From positions 17,175 to 81,174 of the forward strand of contig NZ_LZHZ01000008.1 in assembly GCF_001667505.1 (NCBI RefSeq): a stretch of 64,000 bases of DNA, read 5' to 3'. The notes under the pieces were generated by a model that worked only from the letters and a program-made list of their open reading frames with translations, was not told where the DNA came from and ran no database searches. Position numbers and translations under genes: made by a program. The stretch is from Mycobacterium sp. ACS1612. Its GTDB lineage: Bacteria; Actinomycetota; Actinomycetes; Mycobacteriales; Mycobacteriaceae. Positions 52,210 through 62,442 of the stretch are shown one piece after another (position 1 is the stretch's first letter; the number at the start of each line of letters is the position of its first letter).

Positions 52210-52360
52210 ACGTCTCTCTCGTTCTTGGGATGTCGCACGAATATTACCCAGGGTGACGGGTCGGTGTTTGGCAAGCAAATTCAGCTGGCCAGCGCGGCGG
52301 AAGCCGGTGTTGCCGGTCGGTCTGAGCAGGTCAGCGACCCTCGGGCGGTACAGTGGGCGA

Positions 52361-53098
52361 GTGCGACGAGGGTCCAGGTCACGTTCGGCCGAGCCGGGTG
52401 TCAAGGTGGACGCCCGCAGCGAGCGCTGGCGCGAACACCGCAAGAAGGTGCGGTCGGAGATCGTCGACGCCGCGTTCAGGGCGATCGACCGGCTCGGACC
52501 GGAATTGAGCCTGCGTGAGATCGCCGAAGAGGCGGGCACTGCGAAACCGAAGATCTACCGGCATTTCACCGACAAGTCAGACCTGTTCCAGGCCGTCGGG
52601 GAACGGCTGCGCGACATGTTGTGGGCGGCGATCTTCCCGTCGATCAATCTGTCCACCGATCCCGCGCGCGAGGTGATCCGCCGCAGCGTCGAACAGTACG
52701 TCCGGCTGGTCGACGAGCACCCGAACGTGCTGCGGTTCCTGATCCAGGGCCGCTTCGCCGAGCAGAGCGAGTCGACCATGCGTGCGCTCAACGAAGGCCG
52801 CGAGATCACGTTGGCGATGGCCAACATGTTCGACAACGAGCTGCGGGACATGGAACTGGACGCCACCGCTCTCGAGTTGGCCGCCTACTCCGCGTTCGGC
52901 TCGATCGCCTCGGCCACCGACTGGTGGCTGGGCACCGAACAGGACAGCCCCCGCCGGATGCCGCCCGACGAGTTCGTCGCGCACCTGACCACGATCATGG
53001 TCGGGTCCATCAACGGCACCTGCGAATTGCTCGGCATCAAGATCGACGCCGACCTGCCGCTGCACGAGGGTGTGCGCCGCCGCGAGCACGTCGCCTGA
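52361..53098 (+). CDS. TetR-family regulator (Rv3050c-like), probably leaderless
   Basis: A 245-residue repressor with helix-turn-helix LSLREIAEEAGTAKPKIYRHFTDKSDL, closely similar to remembered Rv3050c, including the start VRRGSRSRSAEPGVKVDARS. TACAGT at 52349-52354 lies six bases before the GTG, the classic mycobacterial leaderless layout. It precedes the monooxygenase and nrdF block as in M. tuberculosis. Confidence 0.88.
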   Translation: MRRGSRSRSAEPGVKVDARSERWREHRKKVRSEIVDAAFRAIDRLGPELSLREIAEEAGTAKPKIYRHFTDKSDLFQAVGERLRDMLWAAIFPSINLSTDPAREVIRRSVEQYVRLVDEHPNVLRFLIQGRFAEQSESTMRALNEGREITLAMANMFDNELRDMELDATALELAAYSAFGSIASATDWWLGTEQDSPRRMPPDEFVAHLTTIMVGSINGTCELLGIKIDADLPLHEGVRRREHVA

Positions 53099-53156
53099 CG
53101 AAATTTGGGGCAGACGCCTCATGTGGTGCGGCCGTGCCGCGGCTGACCATCGGTGC

Positions 53157-53903
53157 ATGACCAAACAACTCACCCCACAAGACACCGTTGCGGCCGTGCT
53201 GGCCAACCCGATGCTGCCTGCCGGCGACGACGAGCGATTCGTCGGATTCGGCATCATGGGACTGCCGTTCGACAACGGGCACTACTTGGCGATGCGCCAT
53301 ATTCCCGCGACATCGTTTGCGCCACCGTATGTTTCGGTGTGGCACCGCGACCCGTCGTGCAACTGGACGTTCTACGCGACCACGCCGGGACAGCACAGCT
53401 GTGCCCGCTATTTCAGCGCGGCCACGGCCAACCCCACCGTGCAGTGCGATATCGAAGTCGGCTGGGTCGGACCGTGGTCGGCGGTGATCCGGATTCCCGG
53501 AACACTGCATTGGACCGTCGACTTCGAGACGTCGCGAGCCACCCGGCTGATGAGCAAGATCGGCGGCCGGCTGCCCGACGAGAAATGGGCCGACCCGACC
53601 GTCTCCAGGCGGCTGAGCCGCCTCGCGCGCCGCACATTGGGCGTCGGCGACGTCCGGCTGACCGGCCGTGCCCCGAACGGGCAGTGCTACACGATGGCGC
53701 CCAAGCAGTTGTGGGTGGTCGCCAACTCGACCGCAGTGCTGGACGGCCGCGACCTTGGCCGCACCGGACCGCTGCTGCGCCAGGCCCGCCTCGGGGACTT
53801 CCGGTTGCCGCAGCGCGGAATCGGGATGGTCGGCTCGGGCCACTTCGAGACGTTCGACCCTGATCGGCACCGCTCCGCCGACCGCGCGGTTTCGGCCACC
53901 TGA
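53157..53903 (+). CDS. Hypothetical protein, 248 residues
   Basis: A soluble-looking protein with a middle section rich in aromatic strands (FAPPYVSVWHRDPSCNWTFYATT, VQCDIEVGWVGPWSAVIRIPGTLHWTVDF). This suggests a beta-barrel or lipocalin-like fold. I recognise no family. It is 58 bases after the TetR gene and may be co-transcribed. Confidence 0.65.
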   Translation: MTKQLTPQDTVAAVLANPMLPAGDDERFVGFGIMGLPFDNGHYLAMRHIPATSFAPPYVSVWHRDPSCNWTFYATTPGQHSCARYFSAATANPTVQCDIEVGWVGPWSAVIRIPGTLHWTVDFETSRATRLMSKIGGRLPDEKWADPTVSRRLSRLARRTLGVGDVRLTGRAPNGQCYTMAPKQLWVVANSTAVLDGRDLGRTGPLLRQARLGDFRLPQRGIGMVGSGHFETFDPDRHRSADRAVSAT

Positions 53904-53999
53904 TCAGCACCATTGGCTGGATCGTTGGCGGCGAGGGCCGCGACCGCTAATCTGGGAGCCGGAAATACCCGGTACCCGCGTTCCCAGGAAGGACTCCTA

Positions 54000-55514
54000 A
54001 TGACGGTCGCCCCGGAGCGGGCTGCGGAAAGCACACAGCAGCCCGTGCACACCCGCGCGCTGATCATCGGCACCGGCTTCTCGGGCCTCGGCATGGCCAT
54101 CGAGTTCCAGCGCCGGGGCGTCGAGTTCCTGATCCTGGAGAAGGCCGGCGAGATCGGCGGCACCTGGCGCGACAACACCTATCCCGGTTGCGCCTGCGAC
54201 ATCCCGTCGCACATGTACTCGTTCTCGTTCGAGCCGAAGCCGGACTGGAAGCACATGTGGTCGTTTCAGCCGGAGATCTTCGATTACCTCAAGGGGGTGA
54301 CCCAGAAGTACGGGCTGCGCCGCTACATCTCGTTTCACTCCCACGTCGACCGTGCGCACTGGGACGACGATGAGTTGCGCTGGCACGTGTTCACCAAGGA
54401 CGGCCGCGAGTTTGTCGCGCAGTTCGTGGTCTCCGGCGTCGGCGGGCTACACATCCCGCTGATCCCCGAATTCGAGGGGCTCGACGAATATGAAGGCGCC
54501 GCTTTCCATTCCGCACAGTGGGACCACAGCGTCGACCTGACCGGTAAGCGGGTCGCGGTGATCGGCACCGGCGCCAGTGCGATCCAGATCGTGCCCGAAA
54601 TCGTCAAGGACGTCGGTGCGCTGCATCTCTATCAGCGCACCCCGGCGTGGGTGATGCCGCGGCCCAACAACCCGATCCCGCAGAGGATGCGTGATGTGTT
54701 CACCTACGTTCCCGGCACCAGGGCGGCGATGCGGGCCGGCATCTACTGGATCCACGAGGCCGTCGGCTTCGCCATGACCAAACAGCCCAGGCTGCTCAAA
54801 ATCGGTGAGCTGATGGGGAATTACAACATCCGGCGGTCGATCAAAGACCCCGAGTTGCGCCGCAAGCTCACCCCGAACTACCGCGCCGGTTGCAAGCGAA
54901 TCCTCAACTCCGACACCTACTACGTCGGCATCGCCAACCCGAAAACCGAGGTGATCACCGACAAGATCGCCCGGTTCACGCCCCGTGGCATCGTCACCGC
55001 CGACGGGGTCGAACGCGACGTCGACGTCGTCGTGTTCGCCACCGGATTCCACGTCACCGACTCGTATACCTATGTCGACATCAAGGGCCCCGGCGGCGAG
55101 GACTTGGGGGACCGGTGGACCCGCGAGGGCGTGTCCGCGCTGCACGGCATCACCATCGCCGATATGCCGAACCTGTTCTTCCTGCTCGGCCCCAACACCG
55201 CGCTGGGACACAACTCGGTGGTGTTCATGATCGAATCGCAGATCCGCTACGCCGCGCACGCGATTGCCGCCGTGGAGAAGGCCGGCGCGCAGGCCCTGGC
55301 ACCGACGCGGGAAGCGTCAGACGCCTACAACGCCGAACTGCAGCGGCACTTGGCGGGCACGGTGTGGAGCACGGGCGGTTGCCAGAGCTGGTACCTCGAC
55401 GAGCACGGGGTGAACCGGACGCTGTGGAGCGGGATGACCTGGCAGTACTGGCTGTCGACCCGCAAGTTCAAGGCCTCGGAGTACAAGTTCCTCGGGGCCG
55501 GCTCGTCAAAGTAA
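54000..55514 (+). CDS. Flavin-binding Baeyer-Villiger-type monooxygenase (Rv3049c-like)
   Basis: A 504-residue FAD/NADPH enzyme with two Rossmann motifs, GTGFSGLG near the start and GTGASAIQ near 190. The fingerprint YEGAAFHSAQW fits the FxGxxxHxxxW Baeyer-Villiger pattern with Tyr in the first position. It would convert ketones to esters. AGGA is upstream of the ATG. Its position next to nrdF is conserved in M. tuberculosis. Confidence 0.9.
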   Translation: MTVAPERAAESTQQPVHTRALIIGTGFSGLGMAIEFQRRGVEFLILEKAGEIGGTWRDNTYPGCACDIPSHMYSFSFEPKPDWKHMWSFQPEIFDYLKGVTQKYGLRRYISFHSHVDRAHWDDDELRWHVFTKDGREFVAQFVVSGVGGLHIPLIPEFEGLDEYEGAAFHSAQWDHSVDLTGKRVAVIGTGASAIQIVPEIVKDVGALHLYQRTPAWVMPRPNNPIPQRMRDVFTYVPGTRAAMRAGIYWIHEAVGFAMTKQPRLLKIGELMGNYNIRRSIKDPELRRKLTPNYRAGCKRILNSDTYYVGIANPKTEVITDKIARFTPRGIVTADGVERDVDVVVFATGFHVTDSYTYVDIKGPGGEDLGDRWTREGVSALHGITIADMPNLFFLLGPNTALGHNSVVFMIESQIRYAAHAIAAVEKAGAQALAPTREASDAYNAELQRHLAGTVWSTGGCQSWYLDEHGVNRTLWSGMTWQYWLSTRKFKASEYKFLGAGSSK

Positions 55515-55526
55515 GGCGACACGCCA

Positions 55527-55574
55527 ACACAAGATGTCGCGGTTCCGGCCGTTGTCGCACCCCAGGGGTAGTGT
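55527..55574 (+). promoter_or_regulatory. Paired NrdR boxes before nrdF
   Basis: ACACAAGATGTCGCGG at 55527-55542 and ACCCCAGGGGTAGTGT at 55559-55574 each match the remembered NrdR consensus at about 10 of 16 positions. They are 32 bp apart, the same as the pair before nrdH. Each alone is weak; the spacing makes them credible. Confidence 0.6.
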
Positions 55575-55617
55575 CGGAAGGGCTCGGAGCCGCCACGGCC
55601 GGCGACATCGGGCTTGA

Positions 55618-56628
<1,011 letters not shown>

Positions 56629-56649
56629 CGCGCCGATATGGCGGCCTGC

Positions 56650-57420
56650 TCAGGCGGACGACGCTGGAGTAGCGAACGTCTCGTCGAACAGGTCGAGCAC
56701 TGCCCGCCACGCTCGCACCGTCTGCTCCGGGTGGTAGCTCACGCCGGGCACGGTGGGCGTCTGGTGAGTGGTTCCCGCAGTGGGCAACCCGTCGGGGCCT
56801 GTTGGCTGAGCCCAGAAGGCATGCTCGGCTCCGCCGTACACGTTCACGCGCCAGTCGGCCCCTGCTTCTTGGAGCGCTTGCGTAAATGTCAGGAGCTGGT
56901 CGGGGCGGCAGATCGGGTCTTCGGAGCCGGTGCACAGAAGGAACGAACCGGTCACATTCGTCCAGTCATCAGGTCGGGCTTCTGGCAAGCCGGGATGTAC
57001 TACGGCGACGGCCTTGAACGGCACTCCGCCGCGGGCGAGTTCCAGCACGATACGACCGCCTGCGCCGTAGCCGAGAGCGACGAGGCGGTTTCGGTCAGCA
57101 CCAGGCGCCGCGAGTAGGAGGTCGAGTGCGGCGCAGCCGATGGCCCGCATTCGGTCTGCGTCTGCCATCAGCGGCATGACCCGGGCCAGCATCGCATCCG
57201 GGTCACCGTAGAACACTTGGCCGCCGTGATAATCCATCGCCAGGGCTATGTAACCGCGCTGCGCCAAATCGTCGGCGCGGCGACGTTGGTAGTCGAGAAG
57301 ACCAACTCCGTCGTGTCCGATGAGCACCGCCGGCCGGAGTTCGTCGCCCTGCGGTCGCGCCAGGTAGGCGGCCATGGTGAGACCATCTGCGTCATAGGTG
57401 ACTTCACGCGTTGTGATCAT
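56650..57420 (-). CDS. Dienelactone hydrolase-fold protein with Gly at the nucleophile
   Basis: A 256-residue protein of the dienelactone hydrolase family. GHDGVGL is the usual Glu/Asp loop, GSEDPI gives Asp168 and EHAFW gives His200. The nucleophile elbow reads GYGAGG, with Gly119 where Cys (GYCFGG) or Ser is expected. It may thus be inactive as a hydrolase. It converges on nrdF. Confidence 0.8.
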   Translation of the reverse strand: MITTREVTYDADGLTMAAYLARPQGDELRPAVLIGHDGVGLLDYQRRRADDLAQRGYIALAMDYHGGQVFYGDPDAMLARVMPLMADADRMRAIGCAALDLLLAAPGADRNRLVALGYGAGGRIVLELARGGVPFKAVAVVHPGLPEARPDDWTNVTGSFLLCTGSEDPICRPDQLLTFTQALQEAGADWRVNVYGGAEHAFWAQPTGPDGLPTAGTTHQTPTVPGVSYHPEQTVRAWRAVLDLFDETFATPASSA

Positions 57421-57634
57421 TCACCAGACGCTATCGAGTGTGCGCCCCTGTCTGATCGGCCTTCACTCTAGGCGAACCTCGTGCTCGGTCTTTGGACAGC
57501 CCAACGCGAAAGGCTATCTGCTCCCGGTGTTTTCGCAGCCGCGGGTATGGCGCCGGACGCGCGTGCTCGCTGAGATCGGCGATGACCACCTCGATATCCC
57601 TGACATTGCTGGCTAGCGGTGACACGATACTGAC

Positions 57635-60600
57635 GTGGACGCCAAGGTCGGCGGTGGGGCGACGGCGCTGATCTGCGGGACCTGCGGCGCGCCGCACGGC
57701 CCGGCGGCGAAGTTCTGCGCCGACTGCGGGGCCCGGCTGCCACTGGTGCGCCGTTCGGCGGAGTACAAGCAAGTCACGGTGCTGTTCGCCGACGTGGTGC
57801 ACTCCATGGACATCGCCGCGGCGGTCGGAGCTGAGCGACTGCGCGAGATCATGGCGGAGGTCGCCGAGCGGTCCGCACGCTCCGTCGCGCGGTTCGGCGG
57901 CACCGTCGGCAGCTTCACCGGTGACGGAATCATGGCCATGTTCGGCGCGCCAGTGGCGTTGGAGGATCACGCGGTGCGCGCCTGCCTCGCAGGTCTGGCG
58001 ATTCAGCAGGATGTCAAACAGTTAGCCGTCGACGTCCGAAACCGCGACGGCATCGAGCTGCGGCTGCGGGTCGGGTTGAACTCGGGTCAGGTGATCGCCG
58101 GTGACATCGGTACCGGACGGTTCGGCTACACCACGATCGGTGAGCAAGTAGGCATGGCCCAGCGGATGGAGTCCGTCGCACCACCGGGCGGCGTGATGCT
58201 CAGCGCGTCCACCGCACGGCTGGTCGAGCACACGGCAACTCTGAGCGAACAGGTGTTGGTGAACATCAAGGGCGCAGGTGACCCGGTCCCAGCCTACCGG
58301 CTGCGGGGGATGGCAGACCGCCAGGAACCCGTCAGACGCGTGGAATCCAATCTCGTCGGCAGACAGGCGGAATTGAAGGCGGTCGAGGAGTTACTGGACC
58401 ACGCGATCGAAGGCCATGGCTCGGTGGTGCAACTGGTCGGTCCGCCCGGGATCGGGAAAAGCCGTCTGGCGCGCGAGGTTTCGGCCATCGCGACGGCGCA
58501 CGGTGTCGACGTGTTCACCGCACACTGCGAATCGCACGCCAGCCACGTCCCGTTCTACGCGGTGGCTCAACTCCTGCGAGCTGCCAACGGCGTAACGGGG
58601 CTGGACCCGCGGACCGCCCGAGAGTCCCTGCGCAACAGGGTCACTGAGGCGGATGACGAGAGCATGCTGCTGCTCGACGACCTGCTCGGAATCGCCGACC
58701 CGGCTGCCCAACTGCCCGTCATCGACCCGGATGCGCGGCGACGGCGGCTGACGGCTCTCGTGACTGCGACGTTGTTGGAGCGGCAACGCGCGGCAGTCTA
58801 TGTGGTCGAGGACGCGCACTGGCTCGACGCGGTGAGCGAGTCGATGCTCGTCGACCTGTTCGCCGTCATCTCGCAGACCCCGTCGCTGGTGATCGTCACC
58901 TACCGACCCGAATACCGGGGCGCCCCGGCGGCGATATCGGGCGCGCGAACCATTGCCCTCGAACCTCTGACCGACGACGAGGCCGCCACTCTGATCGCCG
59001 AGTTGCTCGGCACTGATCCGACCGTCGCTGCTGTCGGCCATATCATCGCCGAAAGAGCGGCCGGGACACCCTATTTCGCCGAAGAGATCGTGCGTGATCT
59101 GGCGGAGCGAAAAGTGTTGCACGGCAAGCCAGGTGCATACACGTCCACGGCCGAGATAGCAGACGTCAGCGTTCCCGCGACGTTGCAGGCGACGATCGCC
59201 GCCCGCATCGACCGCCTGGAGCAGTCGGCCAAGCGCACGTTGAGTGCTGCGGCGGTGATCGGTGCGCGTTTCCGCGTGGACCTGGTCACTGCCTTGGGTG
59301 TGGAGCCCACCATCGATTCACTGGTGGCGGGCCAACTGATCGATCCTGTCGGGTCGACCGGCGAAGAGTACGCATTCCACCATCCGCTGATCCGTGCGGT
59401 GGCCTACGAATCGCAGCTGAAGTCCGATCGTGCCGAACTGCACCGTCGGGTGGCCGCCGCCATTGCGGCTCGCGATCCCGAATCGGTGGAGGAGAATGCC
59501 GCGTTGGTCGCCGACCATCTGGAGGCGGCGCACGATTTGCCGGCGGCGTTCGAATGGCATATGCGAGCCGGAGACTGGTTGCGGCACCGCGACATCGCTG
59601 GCGCGCGGATGAGTTGGGAGCGCGCGCGGACCGTCGCCGACCGGTTGCCCGACGACGCCGACGGCCGGATGGCCATGCGCATCGCCCCACGCACCTGGTT
59701 GTGCGCGACGATATGGCGGGCCGGCGGCAGCCTGGACGACGCCTGTTTCGACGAATTGAGCGACCTGACGACCACCGCGGGCGACAAACGCTCCCTTGTG
59801 ATCGGGACTACGGGGCTCGTCACGTTGATGCAGTTCTACGGAAAGTACCGGGACGCTTCACGATTGGCCTCAGAACACGTGGAGCGCCTCGATTCGATCG
59901 GTGACCCCGAACTGACGGTTGGCCTGTTGATGACCGCGATGATCGTCAAGTGGGCGGTCGGCGAGGTGACTGAAGCCATGCAATTGAGCCAGCGTGCCAT
60001 CGACCTGTCCGGTGGCGATCCCACGATGGGCAATCTGATCGTCGGCTCACCGCTGGCATTCGCGCTTGTGATGCGTGCATCGGCGCGGTGTGCGTTGGGT
60101 GTTCCCGGCTGGCGCGAAGACTTCGACGACGCGGTCCGCCTGGCCCGCGACACCGACAAGTTCACGTTCTGCGCGGTCGTCATGTTCAAGTACATCGCCA
60201 CTCAGAGTTGGGCGCTGCTGGCCGATGAGGACGCGCTGCGAGATACGGCCGAGGCACTGGAGATCGCCAGCCAGTTCGGGGACGACTTCACGCTCACCAA
60301 CGCGGAATTCACGCGCGGGCTCGTCCTGGTGCGGTGCGAGGGCGCCGACCGAACGCTGGGGTTCGAACTGCTCGACAGGGCTCGTCAGGTGGCGCGCGAG
60401 CACCGCAACCTCATCGTCGCCGCCTGGTGCGTCGACATCGACGTCGCGGCGGAGAAGACCCGACTCGGCGATCACGACGGCGCGATCGCGCTGTGTCGTG
60501 CCGTACTGCATGACGAAATGCAGGCCGGGGAGATGACGAATCGCGGATGGTGCACCACCGTCCTCGTCGAGGCATTACTCGGCCGAGGCGACCTCGACGC

Positions 60601-60808
60601 GGCGCAGACCGCCATCGACGAGTTGGCGGCGATGCCCACCGAGCCCGGATTCCTGTACCACGAGCTGCCGTTGTTGCGGTGCAACGCACTGCTGGCCAAA
60701 GCCCGCGGCGACCAGGACCGCTACCGCGACCTGCACGATCGGTACCGTGCTCGCGCCGAGTGGTCCGGCTTCGAGGGGCACATCGCGTTGGCCCGCGCGA
60801 TGAGTTAG
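57635..60808 (+). CDS. Zinc ribbon-adenylate cyclase-AAA ATPase-TPR regulator
   Basis: A 1057-residue protein. A zinc ribbon (CGTCGAPHGPAAKFCADCG) is at 14-32; a class III nucleotide cyclase domain at about 45-190 has the two metal Asp residues in LFADVVHS and FTGDGIM; an AAA/STAND module has Walker A VGPPGIGKS near 268 and Walker B AVYVVEDAHWLD near 388; TPR-like helices follow to the end. The transition-state Asn of the VNxAxR motif is Gly (VGMAQRMES), while the Arg remains, so cyclase activity is uncertain. GATACT just before the GTG suggests a leaderless mRNA. Confidence 0.88.
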   Translation: MDAKVGGGATALICGTCGAPHGPAAKFCADCGARLPLVRRSAEYKQVTVLFADVVHSMDIAAAVGAERLREIMAEVAERSARSVARFGGTVGSFTGDGIMAMFGAPVALEDHAVRACLAGLAIQQDVKQLAVDVRNRDGIELRLRVGLNSGQVIAGDIGTGRFGYTTIGEQVGMAQRMESVAPPGGVMLSASTARLVEHTATLSEQVLVNIKGAGDPVPAYRLRGMADRQEPVRRVESNLVGRQAELKAVEELLDHAIEGHGSVVQLVGPPGIGKSRLAREVSAIATAHGVDVFTAHCESHASHVPFYAVAQLLRAANGVTGLDPRTARESLRNRVTEADDESMLLLDDLLGIADPAAQLPVIDPDARRRRLTALVTATLLERQRAAVYVVEDAHWLDAVSESMLVDLFAVISQTPSLVIVTYRPEYRGAPAAISGARTIALEPLTDDEAATLIAELLGTDPTVAAVGHIIAERAAGTPYFAEEIVRDLAERKVLHGKPGAYTSTAEIADVSVPATLQATIAARIDRLEQSAKRTLSAAAVIGARFRVDLVTALGVEPTIDSLVAGQLIDPVGSTGEEYAFHHPLIRAVAYESQLKSDRAELHRRVAAAIAARDPESVEENAALVADHLEAAHDLPAAFEWHMRAGDWLRHRDIAGARMSWERARTVADRLPDDADGRMAMRIAPRTWLCATIWRAGGSLDDACFDELSDLTTTAGDKRSLVIGTTGLVTLMQFYGKYRDASRLASEHVERLDSIGDPELTVGLLMTAMIVKWAVGEVTEAMQLSQRAIDLSGGDPTMGNLIVGSPLAFALVMRASARCALGVPGWREDFDDAVRLARDTDKFTFCAVVMFKYIATQSWALLADEDALRDTAEALEIASQFGDDFTLTNAEFTRGLVLVRCEGADRTLGFELLDRARQVAREHRNLIVAAWCVDIDVAAEKTRLGDHDGAIALCRAVLHDEMQAGEMTNRGWCTTVLVEALLGRGDLDAAQTAIDELAAMPTEPGFLYHELPLLRCNALLAKARGDQDRYRDLHDRYRARAEWSGFEGHIALARAMS

Positions 60809-61074
60809 GCCTTACCCGTGCGCTCGCGGTGTTTGCACCCGGGCCAGCAGCACGGCCTGCGCATGCCTTCCTCCAACTCCTCCTGCGTGCGGCGGATGCG
60901 CCGCTCGCGGGTCTTGCGCTGCTTGGCGTCCTCGACCCAGCAGATGAACTCGTTGCGGGCCAACGGCGTGATGTCCTTCCACGCGGCCAATGCCGTGGCG
61001 TTGCCGATCAGCGCCGTGCGCAGGTCCGCGGGCAGCTTGTGCACCACCCCGCCGGGTACTCGCTGGCTACTCAT
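60805..61074 (-). CDS. YdeI/OmpD-associated-like small protein
   Basis: An 89-residue protein with LPADLRTAL, AWKDITPLARNEFICWVEDAKQRKTRERRI and a C-terminal RRPCCWPGCKHR that could bind a metal. This matches the helical domain of YdeI/OmpD-associated proteins, whose function is unclear. ATG at 61074. It converges on the cyclase gene with four bases overlap. Confidence 0.78.
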   Translation of the reverse strand: MSSQRVPGGVVHKLPADLRTALIGNATALAAWKDITPLARNEFICWVEDAKQRKTRERRIRRTQEELEEGMRRPCCWPGCKHRERTGKA

Positions 61075-61085
61075 GCGCCCAGAGT

Positions 61086-61931
61086 CTAAACGGTGGCGAC
61101 GATCAGTTGTTCGGCTGTCGGTGGCCGCAGACCGTCGGTGCGGCCTGCGAAGTAGCGCGCTGCGAGATCGTCGGGGCTGACGTGCTCGACCTCGGAAAAC
61201 CCGGCCGCGCGGCACATTTCGACCATCTCCGCAGGCGCGTAGTGACTGATGAACGGTGTCCCCGAGGCGGCCGCGGCGGCCTCGACCGACTGCTGCATCT
61301 GGCGCTCGGCGGCGTCGGTCAGGTCCAGCGGCAGCATGAACGTCATCGTCAGCACCGATCCGCGCGCGAACGCGGCGATCTGCCGAAGCGTGGTTTCCGT
61401 CGCCTCCCTGGTCAGGTACATGCTGACGCCCATGGACGACACCACCGCAGCGCGGTCGGTGTCGAAGCCGTTGGCCCGCAACGCGTCCGGGAACGCCTCG
61501 CCGCGCTCGAAGTCGACGGGCACGAACTGCCGGTTCGGTCCTGGCGGGTAGCCGATCTCGTTGAGCCTGCGTCGTTTCCAGTCCTGCGTGCCGGGTTGGT
61601 CCACCTCGAAGATCCGCACCGCGACGTCGGGATGGCGTTGCGCGAAGCTGTCCAGGCCGGCGCCGAGTATGACGTACTGCCCGACACCAGCGGCGGCGCG
61701 GTCGATCACGAGGTCGTCCAGAAACCGTGCGCGCGCCACGATCGACGCACGAAACGCGCGGGTGCCGTCGGGATGCATGTCGCCGCGCGCCCGCCAATCC
61801 GGATCGGGATCCGCTAGCCGCAACCCGACGGTGTCGTCGAGCACATGCGGTGGCGCGTCGAGTTCGACGTGAAGTGCGCGCCACAGCGCAGTGCGGACCG
61901 CGGTGCTGTCGGGCGCGGAAGTGGTACTCAC
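61086..61931 (-). CDS. Class I SAM-dependent methyltransferase (LCM/PPM1-like, mycobacterial group)
   Basis: A 281-residue methyltransferase of the leucine carboxyl methyltransferase-like family abundant in mycobacteria. The SAM motif is VILGAGLDSFAQR; RIFEVDQPGTQDWKRRRL is the acidic-loop strand. Substrate unknown. GTG overlaps the VOC stop by four bases, making it the third gene of the RHH-VOC unit. Confidence 0.88.
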   Translation of the reverse strand: MSTTSAPDSTAVRTALWRALHVELDAPPHVLDDTVGLRLADPDPDWRARGDMHPDGTRAFRASIVARARFLDDLVIDRAAAGVGQYVILGAGLDSFAQRHPDVAVRIFEVDQPGTQDWKRRRLNEIGYPPGPNRQFVPVDFERGEAFPDALRANGFDTDRAAVVSSMGVSMYLTREATETTLRQIAAFARGSVLTMTFMLPLDLTDAAERQMQQSVEAAAAASGTPFISHYAPAEMVEMCRAAGFSEVEHVSPDDLAARYFAGRTDGLRPPTAEQLIVATV

Positions 61932-62242
61932 TTCGGCGCCTGCAGCTTCCACTCGCGGCCGTCGGGGTCGCGAACCGTCATCAACCGCGTGCCCCAATGG
62001 GTGTCCTCCCATGCGCTGACGACCTCGACTGAGTCGTCGAGTTCGAATGCGTCGGCATCAGGCACCCCGAACACGAGATGCCTACGGGTGGGCTCGGTCT
62101 CGGGCACCTCGGCGATGAACAGGTAGGGGCCGTCACCTCGGCGCAGTTGGCCGGAGTTGTGGTCGGTCGCGAATTCGGTTTCATAGCCCAGCATCTGAAA
62201 GAACTTCGCCGACTTGCCCCAGTTGTGAGTTTCCAGGAACAC
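61928..62242 (-). CDS. VOC-family (glyoxalase/bleomycin-resistance-like) protein, start unclear
   Basis: A 104-residue VOC-fold protein: FLETHNWGKSAKFFQMLGYETEFATDHNSGQLRRGDGPYLFIAEV and VVSAWEDTHWGTRLMTVRDPDGREWKLQ. GTG at 62242 is the first usable start in frame. The strong AAGGAGG and an ATG at 62265, right after the RHH stop, are in a different frame: reading back in the VOC frame gives [12 protein letters not shown] without a start. A one-base loss after that ATG would explain this. Confidence 0.7.
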   Translation of the reverse strand: MFLETHNWGKSAKFFQMLGYETEFATDHNSGQLRRGDGPYLFIAEVPETEPTRRHLVFGVPDADAFELDDSVEVVSAWEDTHWGTRLMTVRDPDGREWKLQAPK

Positions 62243-62265
62243 GGCTTCATGCCCTCGGTCGTCAT

Positions 62266-62433
62266 TCAGCCCTCCTTGGTCGATTGCGTGCCGTTCGCGT
62301 CGAGGTAGGTCCGTAGCGCATCGGCCACCAACGCGGAAAGAGAAGACTCCGTCTCGATCGCGTGGTGTTTGACCCGTCTGATCAGGCTGACCGGCAGGTA
62401 CACGTTGAACTGTTTGACGTCCTCCTCGCCCAC
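62266..62433 (-). CDS. Ribbon-helix-helix (CopG-like) small regulator
   Basis: A 55-residue protein starting GTG with the RHH pattern: a strand [20 protein letters not shown], then [19 protein letters not shown]. It probably binds DNA as a dimer of dimers. Three GCTAGC repeats at 8-bp spacing lie just upstream. It is followed at once by the VOC gene. It may be an antitoxin or an autoregulator; no toxin is beside it. Confidence 0.78.
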   Translation of the reverse strand: MGEEDVKQFNVYLPVSLIRRVKHHAIETESSLSALVADALRTYLDANGTQSTKEG

Positions 62434-62442
62434 ACCGACGAG

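Noticed and set aside
60805..61884. A 359-residue frame on the minus strand
   Set aside because: Only the last 89 residues have protein-like character (YdeI-like); the rest is a shadow of the methyltransferase gene.
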